Origin: Bacillus sp. MM2020_1
Lineage (GTDB): Bacteria; Bacillota; Bacilli; Bacillales; Cytobacillaceae
NCBI GenBank assembly: GCA_011250595.1
Contig: JAANMP010000045.1
Location: 1 to 38,091, forward strand
DNA: 38,091 nucleotides
Direction of reading: 5' to 3'
Shown here: piece after piece, positions 7,555 to 14,774 of the stretch
Position numbering within the stretch: the first letter of the stretch is position 1
Layout of the letters: each line of letters starts with the position of its first letter
The notes under the pieces: model-generated
Seen by the model: the letters and a program-made list of their open reading frames with translations, nothing else
What the model was told of the DNA's origin: nothing
Database searches by the model: none
Made by a program: the position numbers and the translations under genes

Positions 7555-8059
7555 ATTCTGCAAGTATTGGGATTAGCCCTTTATAGATGTCAACAATCTC
7601 CTCCATTTTCATTCGAACCAGACCACTTGATGAGGGAGCAACAAAATCAATCACCCCGGGTATAACGTTCTTTGTTTGCCTTCCCCACTGAATCACTTTT
7701 AATCCACTGTATTGCTGGTAAACTCCCTTTCCAACAAAGCAAACTACCTTTGGCTTTAACTGTTCCACCTTTTTCTTTAAAATTTCTTTTCCCTGCTTGT
7801 ACTCTTCTTTCGTAATTTCATCGGCTGCCTTCGTCGGCCTTTGAACTATATTTGTAAAGCCATACCCTAATTCGAGAAGTTTTGCGTCTTCTGTTGCATC
7901 ATATTTTCGTGGTGTTAACCCTGAATCGTACACGATCCGCCAAAAACGATTGTTGGGATTAGCATAATGATGTCCAAGTTCACTCGAACGGATGCTGGGA
8001 TTAAAACCAACAAATAAGATTTTTAAGTTTTCCTTTAGATGGTCATTGATGGGATTCAT
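7553..8059 (-). CDS. mug: Mismatch-specific uracil/thymine DNA glycosylase (Mug family)
   Basis: The 168-aa product has the Mug/TDG fold signature. The active-site loop FVGFNPSIRSSELGHHYAN resembles the E. coli Mug GINPG...FAHPANRFW region, and PNNRFWRIVYDSG follows. Also present are GFTNIVQRPT, FVGKGVYQQYSG, QWGRQT and the second motif PSSSGLVR (NPSGLSR in E. coli Mug). Members excise uracil or thymine opposite guanine and related lesions, leaving an abasic site. Length equals E. coli Mug. The Asn of the GFNPS motif, which positions the water, is kept. In the second motif Asn is replaced by Ser, so activity on mispaired T may differ. It is monocistronic, with the start at ATG 8059 preceded by AAAAGGGG. 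Confidence 0.9.
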   Translation of the reverse strand: MNPINDHLKENLKILFVGFNPSIRSSELGHHYANPNNRFWRIVYDSGLTPRKYDATEDAKLLELGYGFTNIVQRPTKAADEITKEEYKQGKEILKKKVEQLKPKVVCFVGKGVYQQYSGLKVIQWGRQTKNVIPGVIDFVAPSSSGLVRMKMEEIVDIYKGLIPILAE

Positions 8060-8200
8060 AACTATTCCCCTTTTCTGTAAGCCTTCATACCTTTACCCAA
8101 TATACCATTTATTATGTTTTTTATTATATCCTACCGTTTTCAGTTTTTTTTCAGATTAGTGGACTAAAATGCTTAAAAAAGGTACAAGGAGGACAAAAAG

Positions 8201-8818
8201 GTGAACAAAAAATGGAAAAAGTTAATAATGATGTTGGCTATCCTCATCACGGTAATTTCAATTGGAACCCGCGTGATAGCAGATGAAGGACACGACCATG
8301 ATGACGATGATGATGAAAGATCTGAATATTATCAAGAAGCAAATGACGATGATGATGAAAACTGGCACGCGCCACAAAATCAAATCACTAATCTACAACC
8401 ATCAGAATATTGGAATGTCTGGTCTCGCGAGGCAAGGAACAACCCAAACAATCCTTTGCCAATTAATGAGCCTGCTGAGTTAACTGTTCTTGTGGAAGGT
8501 GACGAAACAAGCGTCTTCTTTATCCCAGGGGAAGGACAGTTACTTGTTTCTGCTGATCGTATTTCCGAACTCTTAGGTGCTCGAGTCAAGTTCTATCAGC
8601 AAAGTAAGATAGTAGTCTTACAAAAAGGAGAGCTAGAATTGGCCATTAGAGCAGGATCAAACGCAGCGTTTGAAAATAGGATTAAAACACCGATGCCAAC
8701 TCAAGCAACCGCCTATGAGAATTCCATCTACCTTCCTATTTCGGTGGCTGCGAATGCACTTGGCTACCGAATTTCTTTCGATAACACTAAAAGGGCACTG
8801 GTCTTTCAATCAATTTAA
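8201..8818 (+). CDS. Secreted acidic stalk-domain protein (copper amine oxidase N-terminal-like)
   Basis: The 205-aa product has an N-terminal hydrophobic signal/anchor (residues 8-24). A short metal-ligand-like stretch rich in Asp, His and Glu follows (DEGHDHDDDDDE, then NDDDDEN, residues 28-53). The C-terminal half (about 95-205) looks like the copper amine oxidase N-terminal 'stalk' domain (PF07833): LLVSADRISELLGARVKF ... IYLPISVAANALGYRISFD. It starts at GTG with AAGGAGG eight bases upstream (8187-8193). It is the first gene of a plus-strand run with the small membrane protein, ApbE and a ferric-reductase-like protein, spaced 16 bp or less. The acidic stretch suggests metal binding outside the cell; that is inference. 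It is not an amine oxidase, since no catalytic domain is present. Confidence 0.8.
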   Translation: MNKKWKKLIMMLAILITVISIGTRVIADEGHDHDDDDDERSEYYQEANDDDDENWHAPQNQITNLQPSEYWNVWSREARNNPNNPLPINEPAELTVLVEGDETSVFFIPGEGQLLVSADRISELLGARVKFYQQSKIVVLQKGELELAIRAGSNAAFENRIKTPMPTQATAYENSIYLPISVAANALGYRISFDNTKRALVFQSI

Positions 8819-8834
8819 AGGAAGTGTGAACATT

Positions 8835-9086
8835 ATGGCAAAATCTAAAAAATCAAAGTGGCTTATCGGGGTGACAGGTACTGCGTTTTCCGCATTTGTA
8901 ATTAGTCAGGTTGGCGCGAATCAACAGGGTCAGAACTTGCCATCCGATCAACCCATCATTACAAATTCAATGAGCAAGGAGGAAAAGGATTTTGTTCAAC
9001 TAGATTGGTCAAATTATTCGATTTATGGGGATGATGTTGTAACGAAAGGTGTTGAACAAAGTGATCGACAAACAAGTAGATCCTGA
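8835..9086 (+). CDS. Small membrane-anchored protein, 83 aa, unknown
   Basis: The start is ATG 8835 with GGAAGTG upstream, 16 bp after the stalk protein gene, and the 3' end overlaps the start of apbE. The product has a basic N-terminus (MAKSKKSK), one membrane segment (about residues 9-27) and a polar, acidic C-terminal tail of about 55 residues predicted to lie outside (LPSDQPIITNSMSKEEKDF, DWSNYSIYGDD). I recognise no family and no cysteine or heme motif. The run VTGTAFS in the membrane segment only superficially resembles a flavinylation motif. Its place between a stalk protein and ApbE suggests a structural partner in the same membrane complex. Confidence 0.65.
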   Translation: MAKSKKSKWLIGVTGTAFSAFVISQVGANQQGQNLPSDQPIITNSMSKEEKDFVQLDWSNYSIYGDDVVTKGVEQSDRQTSRS

Positions 9087-9999
9087 TACGTTTGAAACAT
9101 TTACTTTTGACGCTATGAATACCACCTTTTATTTTGTTATTTCTAAATGTAAGATGTCGAATTGGAAAGAAGTTATCGAAGGATGGGTTAGGTATGTTGA
9201 AATGGAGTGGTCTCGATTTCAAGGAGGAGACAATGAGTTAGGGCAATTAAATAATTTAGAAATAGGGCAAAAAATGAATTTATCACCGCCGCTTTACGAT
9301 GTCCTACAAAGAGCAGACGATTATCGCCGGAAAACAAACAGTTCGTTTTCGCCCTATTTACTATCGCAAATCCAATATCATGGTTATCAACTATCCTTTC
9401 CCTTCCCAATGAATGGCTTCGTTAAGGAGGAGGTAATTCCTCCGTTGATTGACAGCAAAACCTCTCCATTTTTGTTTGATCCAAAACAGATTACAGTTAT
9501 CCGGACGTCTGAAGGAAAGGTTGATTTAGGAGGAATCGGGAAAGGATATACCGTTCAAGCAGCTGCAAAATGGTTGAAGCATATTGGTGGGGCTTCAGCA
9601 GGGATGGTAGATGGAGGTGGTGACATGACGGTTTGGTCTGATGGATTAAAGGAATGGAAAATTGGTGTCGCCCATCCACTGCAAAAAAATATAGAAATCG
9701 CCCAATTTCGCATTAAAAATGGCAGTATCGCAACTTCAATTCGGAGTTGGACCAAAGGAAATGAAGTGAAGCATCATATCTTGAATGGAAAGACTGGTTT
9801 TCCTGCCGAGAATCATATTATCCAAGCGACAGTCATTTCAGAAAACTGCCTGGATGCAGAAGTCGGCGCAAAACTTTGTCTCATCGAAGATGTTAAAAAT
9901 ATAAAAAGCCAATTAAAAAAAATAAGTTCAGCGTTTACTTATTTTCTTGTAAATGATCAGGGGAAGGTTATGTCAGGTAGATTGGAGGAATTGATGTGA
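9061..9999 (+). CDS. apbE: FAD:protein FMN transferase (ApbE family)
   Basis: The 312-aa product has ApbE motifs: FDAMNTTFYFVI near the N-terminus, DLGGIGKGYTVQAA (155-168), the glycine-rich GMVDGGGDM (181-189), HHILNGKTGFPA (238-249) and a late metal-ligand Asp (CLDAEVGAK, Asp265). ApbE enzymes attach FMN from FAD to Ser/Thr of electron-transfer proteins outside the membrane. Unlike most ApbE proteins, this one has no signal peptide or lipobox, so it may stay in the cytoplasm or be held by a partner. The start is taken as GTG 9061, about 11 bases after GAAAGG; GTG 9049 and TTG 9052 are alternatives. No flavinylation target with the usual (S/T)GA(S/T) motif is visible in the neighbours. It overlaps the genes on both sides, implying coupling. 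Confidence 0.9.
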   Translation: MIDKQVDPDTFETFTFDAMNTTFYFVISKCKMSNWKEVIEGWVRYVEMEWSRFQGGDNELGQLNNLEIGQKMNLSPPLYDVLQRADDYRRKTNSSFSPYLLSQIQYHGYQLSFPFPMNGFVKEEVIPPLIDSKTSPFLFDPKQITVIRTSEGKVDLGGIGKGYTVQAAAKWLKHIGGASAGMVDGGGDMTVWSDGLKEWKIGVAHPLQKNIEIAQFRIKNGSIATSIRSWTKGNEVKHHILNGKTGFPAENHIIQATVISENCLDAEVGAKLCLIEDVKNIKSQLKKISSAFTYFLVNDQGKVMSGRLEELM

Positions 10000-10559
10000 C
10001 CGAATTATTTTCTTCTTGGACATTAATCCGCACGTCAGGATTCTTGGGGTACTATTTCCTAACCCTTTCCCTTTCTCTTGGATTAGTTCAATCATTGTCA
10101 AAACTGAAGAAAAAGAAAGCAATGCTCCTTTCGTTACACCAGAAAAGCAGCTGGTACGGATTGCTTACGATCATCTTTCATATCATCTTAATTTGGCAGG
10201 ATCAATTTGTTCCCTACTCACTAGATGAGCTTTTCATTCCTTTTTATGCCGAAAACGAATCGTTATTTTCCGCATTGGGAACTCTATCATTTTACTTGTT
10301 TTTCCTTGTCGCACTATCCTCCGATTTTTTCATGAAGAAATTGGGGTTTAGGAAGTGGAAGAATATTCATTTTGCCGTGTTCCCTGCTTGGATTTTAATG
10401 CTTATTCATGGATTCGCAATTGGGACGGATTCAAGTGAACCGTGGGCGTTATTTATTTACTCTTTTTCGAGCTTTCTAATTATCGTCCTATTGTTTATTC
10501 GGATCACCGATAATGCTGCGAAACATCAAAGCTCCAGCCGCAAAAATCTTAAATGTTAA
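9996..10559 (+). CDS. Ferric-reductase-like transmembrane protein
   Basis: The 187-aa product has about six hydrophobic segments and the layout of the ferric-reductase-like transmembrane domain (PF01794; MsrQ/YedZ-like cytochrome b fold). Candidate heme-ligand histidines are in LHQKSSWYGLLTIIFHIILI and NIHFAVFPAWILMLIHGF, spaced as pairs on neighbouring helices. The GTG start overlaps the apbE stop (GTGA) and has GGAGG eight bases upstream, so it is translationally coupled to apbE. It has no NAD or flavin domain of its own. It could pass electrons from quinol or a flavoprotein across the membrane to the flavinylated or metal-binding partner; that role is inferred from context. A terminator follows. 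Confidence 0.78.
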   Translation: MTELFSSWTLIRTSGFLGYYFLTLSLSLGLVQSLSKLKKKKAMLLSLHQKSSWYGLLTIIFHIILIWQDQFVPYSLDELFIPFYAENESLFSALGTLSFYLFFLVALSSDFFMKKLGFRKWKNIHFAVFPAWILMLIHGFAIGTDSSEPWALFIYSFSSFLIIVLLFIRITDNAAKHQSSSRKNLKC

Positions 10560-10560
10560 T

Positions 10561-10587
10561 AAACGTCAGCTCTGTAAGCTGGCGTTT
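10561..10587. terminator. Bidirectional terminator between redox operon and kinase gene
   Basis: AAACGTCAGC (10561-10570) and GCTGGCGTTT (10578-10587) pair with one G-T around a 7-nt loop. The stop codon of the minus-strand kinase gene lies in the right arm. Confidence 0.75.
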
Positions 10588-11824
10588 ATCTTTTGTCCTT
10601 AAAAATCACCGTAAACACTGTTCCCTCTCCTTCATTACTGACTGCATAAATTTCTCCGCCATGGGCCTTAACAATGGATTGAGCAATCGAAAGACCCAAA
10701 CCTGCCCCACCTTTTTCCCGTGACAAATCGGCACGATAAAACCGATCGAAAATAAAAGGCAGGTCTTTGGATGAGATCCCGCAGCCTGTATCACTAACAG
10801 TTAATATTTTTACCCCATTCTCTGAATGTAAAGATAGGATAACCTTACCTTCCGATGTGTACCTTATGGCATTATCTAGCAATATATATAGTAATTGTTG
10901 AACTCTTACTTCATCACAGATAAAAGTGATATCCGTTTTGATATTTTGTTCAAATTGAATACTTTCCGGTGCTATCCTTGAGAATTTTTTAAAAACGATC
11001 ATTAATAAGCCGGATAGGTTTACCTCTTTCATCTCCAAGCTTAATTGGTCATTATCACTTCTTGCTAAAAATAATAGATTATTGATTAGACTGCTCATGA
11101 GATATGCTTCTGTTTTGACATCTTCCAGAACCTCTTGTCCGTAAGAACTTAAATTTTCTTTTTCTTCCCTCATCAATACATCAACGGAGCTATAAAAAAT
11201 ACTTAGCGGAGTTCTTATTTCATGAGAAGCGTCTGAAACAAATTTTTCTTGTTTATGAAAGGCATTTGTTATTGGTTTCATTGCTTGCCCTGCAAAATAA
11301 TAGCCTAAGCCTGCAAATAACAAGCTAAAAAGTAAGGTTAAGCCAATGAGAGTCCATGTGATATTTTGAATCAGGTGCTTTTCGCTTGAAATATTCATCC
11401 CAAGAATAACAAAACCGTACGGGTTTTCATTGAGTGACAGAGGTTGTTTAACTAAGAGGAGATGTTCCTGTTTCCAATCCACTCTTTCTGTAAATGACTT
11501 TCCTTTTGTCAGCATATTTTCTTCTATCCAACTAGAGAGGGATGGAAGTGATTCCTCCCCATAAATCAGTTCAGCCTGTCGATTGTATACGTAGTAAAAT
11601 ATCGCTCGGTTTGGATCATTCTCTAACCCATGATGTTTTTTTTCATAGAGCTCTTCGATAAAGTCCGATTTTTCTTTATTAAAATAAACATTTATTTCAT
11701 CTAATTCTTTTTCATTTATTTCATCTGAGATTAATAAATAAAGTAAGCCAATAAATGATACAAGTACACAAAGGAGCGATAAGGAATAGAGTAAGGTTAA
11801 CTTTGCTTTCACTTGGCTAAACAT
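10586..11824 (-). CDS. Two-component sensor histidine kinase
   Basis: The 412-aa membrane kinase has TM1 at about 10-32, an extracellular sensor region of about 120 residues, and TM2 at about 154-176. There is only a short linker with no obvious HAMP domain. The HisKA domain follows with phospho-acceptor His201 in SDASHEIRTPLS. The HATPase domain has DNAIRY (N box), DTGCGIS (G1), FDRFYRAD (F box) and GGAGLGLSI (G2). All catalytic boxes are intact. The gene overlaps the end of its response regulator by 8 bp. The signal is unknown. It converges with the flavin/metal redox operon, so a link is possible, but no shared operator was found. Confidence 0.93.
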   Translation of the reverse strand: MFSQVKAKLTLLYSLSLLCVLVSFIGLLYLLISDEINEKELDEINVYFNKEKSDFIEELYEKKHHGLENDPNRAIFYYVYNRQAELIYGEESLPSLSSWIEENMLTKGKSFTERVDWKQEHLLLVKQPLSLNENPYGFVILGMNISSEKHLIQNITWTLIGLTLLFSLLFAGLGYYFAGQAMKPITNAFHKQEKFVSDASHEIRTPLSIFYSSVDVLMREEKENLSSYGQEVLEDVKTEAYLMSSLINNLLFLARSDNDQLSLEMKEVNLSGLLMIVFKKFSRIAPESIQFEQNIKTDITFICDEVRVQQLLYILLDNAIRYTSEGKVILSLHSENGVKILTVSDTGCGISSKDLPFIFDRFYRADLSREKGGAGLGLSIAQSIVKAHGGEIYAVSNEGEGTVFTVIFKDKR

Positions 11825-12494
11825 CGGAATGTCTCACTTTATAACCGATTCCGCGAATATTTTGAATTAACGATGGGATCCCCGGCAAATCTATCTTTTT
11901 TCGAACTAATTTTACCAATGCATCCAAGGCATTATCAGAGACTTCTGTATCATAGCCCCACAGTTTTTCAAACAATAGCTCTCTTGTCAGTACTTGATTA
12001 TGGTTTCGAAATAATAGTTCTAAAAGATGGTATTCTTTTTTTGTTAATTCAATAATGGAATCGTTTCTTTTTAAGACATGCGTATTTAGGTTAAGAGTTA
12101 AATCAGCGAGAGTGATTACTTCTTCTAGTGGTTTTTCTTTTCTGCGGCTGATCGCTCTTATCCGTGCTAATAACTCATTCAATTCAAACGGTTTAACAAT
12201 ATAATCATCGGCACCTGAATCAAGACCTGAGATGATATCTTGATTGGCATCCTTCGCGGTTACAAATAATATTCCACTCTGGATTCCTTTTTGACGCAGC
12301 CTTTTACAAACGGTTAAACCATCTTGTCCCGGCATCATCCAATCCAAAATAATGACATCGTAAGTAAGAAGGCAGGCATTGTCATAAGCTTCCTTCCCAC
12401 TCTTTACCCAATCAACGCGGTGAAATTCCTTTTGAAGTAAGTGGGCCACTAATTTCCCAAGTCGGACATCATCCTCAGCCAGTAATATATTCAC
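11817..12494 (-). CDS. OmpR/PhoB-family response regulator
   Basis: The 225-aa product has an N-terminal receiver domain with the acidic pair Asp8-Asp9, phospho-acceptor Asp51 (ILDWMMPGQDG), Thr79 and Lys101 (IVKPF). A C-terminal winged helix (about 125-223) has ELTKKEYHLLELLF and the recognition-helix region DNALDALVKLVRKKI, ending with IRGIGYKV. The start GTG 12494 (MNILLAEDD) is preferred because AAAAGGGG lies six bases upstream; a GTG three codons earlier overlaps that site. It is co-transcribed with the kinase gene, which overlaps its 3' end. Confidence 0.94.
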   Translation of the reverse strand: MNILLAEDDVRLGKLVAHLLQKEFHRVDWVKSGKEAYDNACLLTYDVIILDWMMPGQDGLTVCKRLRQKGIQSGILFVTAKDANQDIISGLDSGADDYIVKPFELNELLARIRAISRRKEKPLEEVITLADLTLNLNTHVLKRNDSIIELTKKEYHLLELLFRNHNQVLTRELLFEKLWGYDTEVSDNALDALVKLVRKKIDLPGIPSLIQNIRGIGYKVRHSDV

Positions 12495-12602
12495 ACGCTC
12501 CACCCCTTTTTCAAAAAAATTCCTTTTGCTTTTATCATAGCAAGCTTTTCTGAAAAAAGAGTGAAAAATCCATGAACGTATTGGGAGGAAAGTATAATTA
12601 AC

Positions 12603-13187
12603 CTAATCTATGTAAATTTGCTCTTTACGAAAAGAGGTAATCAGACTCGCTAATAGTCCCACAATCGCTACGATGATCAATGAATAAAAAAGCTTCACAT
12701 CTTGAAGCAGAAAGAGGCCAGTAATAATGATGACGGCGTCCATCGCAAACATAATGACACCAACATTCACTTTTGACCATTTGGCAATGATTAATGCAAG
12801 CAAGTCCATACCTCCAGGACTAATATGATGTCGGAGCATAACCCCAACCCCACTGCCAATAATCATCGCCCCAATAATCACGCTACTTATAATCGGCAAA
12901 TGGAACATTCCATTTAATGGAACCAACAATTCTATCATGAGTCCTGTACAGATTGCTCCAATTACACCGTTGATAAAATAACCAGGATCTGATTTAAATG
13001 CGAACATATACACAGGGATATTAAGAAAAATAAAAGTAATTCCCGTTTTAAAACCAAATATATATTTTAGCAATAAGCTGATGCCTAAAAACCCTCCATT
13101 AATAATATTCAAAGGAAGAATAAACCCATTTATACCAATCCCAATCATGGTACTCCCAAACCCAATTATCAGCAATTTTTTTATCAT
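12603..13187 (-). CDS. YitT-family membrane protein, short form
   Basis: The 194-aa integral membrane protein has five to six predicted helices and the YitT family core (GINGFILPLNIINGGFLGIS, VGVMLRHHISPGGMDLLALI, MDAVIIITGLFLL). It stops after the membrane domain with a short basic tail and lacks the cytoplasmic DUF2179 domain present in the longer paralogue at 36535. The function of YitT proteins is not settled. The start ATG 13187 is chosen for its AAGGG spacing; ATG 13196 and TTG 13208 are in frame. It lies downstream of nhaC but is separated from it by a terminator. Confidence 0.88.
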   Translation of the reverse strand: MIKKLLIIGFGSTMIGIGINGFILPLNIINGGFLGISLLLKYIFGFKTGITFIFLNIPVYMFAFKSDPGYFINGVIGAICTGLMIELLVPLNGMFHLPIISSVIIGAMIIGSGVGVMLRHHISPGGMDLLALIIAKWSKVNVGVIMFAMDAVIIITGLFLLQDVKLFYSLIIVAIVGLLASLITSFRKEQIYID

Positions 13188-13274
13188 TTGATTCATCCCT
13201 TGTCCCAATTCTTTATTACCACATATATGATAGAAAATGGAACTTCATTCGAAAGGATTCATTTTAGATCGCAG

Positions 13275-13300
13275 AAAAGGAGTCACAAAGGACTCCTTTT
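13275..13300 (-). terminator. Terminator of the NhaC-family gene
   Basis: AAAAGGAGTC/GACTCCTTTT with a 6-nt loop, overlapping the stop codon of the antiporter gene. The minus-strand T-run is short, so read-through into the YitT gene is possible. Confidence 0.7.
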
Positions 13301-14624
13301 AAACAATTGCTGTTTGTTTTTCTTTGGACTTTCGAGTCTGTTTTACCAAGGATACCAACATCGTTAAAATGGGTAAAATCCATAAAAAAAGTGCAAAGGG
13401 CAGATATTCGATGATTGGAATACCGACGATTGTACTGCACATGATGGCAAGGACACTCCACGGCACTACTCCTGGAAATAGCATGGTTGTATCCCCCATG
13501 ACTCGTGCTAACTCCTCTTTTCCATAATTCCTAGACCAATGTGGTAGGAAGGACCTTCCGGTAAGAATAATTGGCAAGGTTTGATTGGCCGCTATTAACG
13601 TAATCAAAAAGGTTGCAAGAAGTGTTTTAAAGGTATCGCCAGTTAGTGAACGAGATGATTGTAACCACTTATCTAAATAAGGCTGAATGACATTCATTTC
13701 TTCCAACAGGCCATTATACGCACCTGCCAAGCCTAAAAACAGGAGCAATTCATACATATGAAGGAACCCGCCGCCCAGACCCTCGATGCCATGCCATAAA
13801 GAGAATACGAGTTGGGGTAAAGATGTTCCGCTGAAAAGTGCAATGACTGCAGCTGATATTATGCTAGTTAAAAAGGCATAAACAATGCTAATTCTTAATA
13901 GAACAAACATTATTAAGATGAGCGGCGGGATAAATCGTACAACTGATAGTTCATTCCAACTTACTTGATGCTGCTTAGCAGCAGCTGTTTGTGAGACCAG
14001 ATAGTCCGCAACCCCATAAAAGCAAAAGCATAGAATAATAGCCGTCATGGAAGTAAAAAACATCGCCTTCCATTGTCTTTTTATTGGCAATTCCACCGTA
14101 TGTGACAAAAGTTGATGAGCACTTGAAAATGGTGAAGTCCTGTCCCCTACAAACGCTCCTGAAACCAAGGCACCAGCCACTATTTCAACCGGAAGGTGCA
14201 GGACGATAGCCGTACTGATAATTGGTAAGCCAATCGAGCTTAATGTGCCGACCGTGGTGCCAAGCAGCATCGAAAATACCATTGCACTTAGAAACGATAA
14301 GACAAGAAAATGATGTGGTGTAATAAAATGCAGAGCAATCTTCACCATTTGTTGAATGGTACCTGATAAGTACCAAGACGGCAGTAAAAAACTAACTAGG
14401 AATAGAATTAGAATCACGATTCTTGTCTTGTTAACACCCAATATACTAATATGCAGGATCTTTTTTATCGATAGATTTTTCCTTTTTGCTAACCAAATAA
14501 GCAGGAGATAGCCTGGAAAAAATCCAACCACGAGGGGGTGATGAAAGATAACTGACCAAACCACCCCTGTTAAGGTGATGAGCAAAAGCAGCAAAACTTG
14601 TCTTAATGAAAACTTATCAATCAT
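13299..14624 (-). CDS. NhaC-family Na+/H+ antiporter
   Basis: The 441-aa transporter has roughly 11-12 membrane segments. Family features include GTTVGTLSSIGLPII, GALVSGAFVGDRTSPFSSAH (the conserved D-R-T-S-P-F-S in the ion-binding region) and a late ANQTLPIILTGRSFLP followed by RVMGDTTMLFPGVVPWSV. NhaC antiporters exchange cytoplasmic Na+ (or, in the MleN subgroup, malate/lactate with Na+/H+) for protons. The start ATG 14624 is supported by AAAGGGTGGG; an ATG ten codons upstream lacks a site. It is monocistronic, with its own terminator. The exact substrate cannot be read from the sequence. Confidence 0.9.
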   Translation of the reverse strand: MIDKFSLRQVLLLLLITLTGVVWSVIFHHPLVVGFFPGYLLLIWLAKRKNLSIKKILHISILGVNKTRIVILILFLVSFLLPSWYLSGTIQQMVKIALHFITPHHFLVLSFLSAMVFSMLLGTTVGTLSSIGLPIISTAIVLHLPVEIVAGALVSGAFVGDRTSPFSSAHQLLSHTVELPIKRQWKAMFFTSMTAIILCFCFYGVADYLVSQTAAAKQHQVSWNELSVVRFIPPLILIMFVLLRISIVYAFLTSIISAAVIALFSGTSLPQLVFSLWHGIEGLGGGFLHMYELLLFLGLAGAYNGLLEEMNVIQPYLDKWLQSSRSLTGDTFKTLLATFLITLIAANQTLPIILTGRSFLPHWSRNYGKEELARVMGDTTMLFPGVVPWSVLAIMCSTIVGIPIIEYLPFALFLWILPILTMLVSLVKQTRKSKEKQTAIV

Positions 14625-14700
14625 AAATGAACCCACCCTTTGTTTACCAAACATCTTTTATTATAAGGAAAAGTTCGACTTCCGAATAGGAAAAATTTAA

Positions 14701-14728
14701 TCAAAAAGAGCCGCAAAACTGTCGGCTC
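14701..14728 (-). terminator. Terminator of the ABC-F gene
   Basis: On the minus strand GAGCCG (14723-14728) pairs with CGGCTC (14708-14713) around a 9-nt loop, followed by TTTTTGA. It lies 47 bp past the stop codon. Confidence 0.75.
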
Positions 14729-14774
14729 CATTATTCCTTAAAAAGCATTAAAACAATATGACATTCTTTCCTTT

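Noticed and set aside
8835..9086. Flavinylation target of the adjacent ApbE
   Set aside because: VTGTAFS lies inside the membrane segment and does not fit the usual D...(S/T)GA(S/T) motif.
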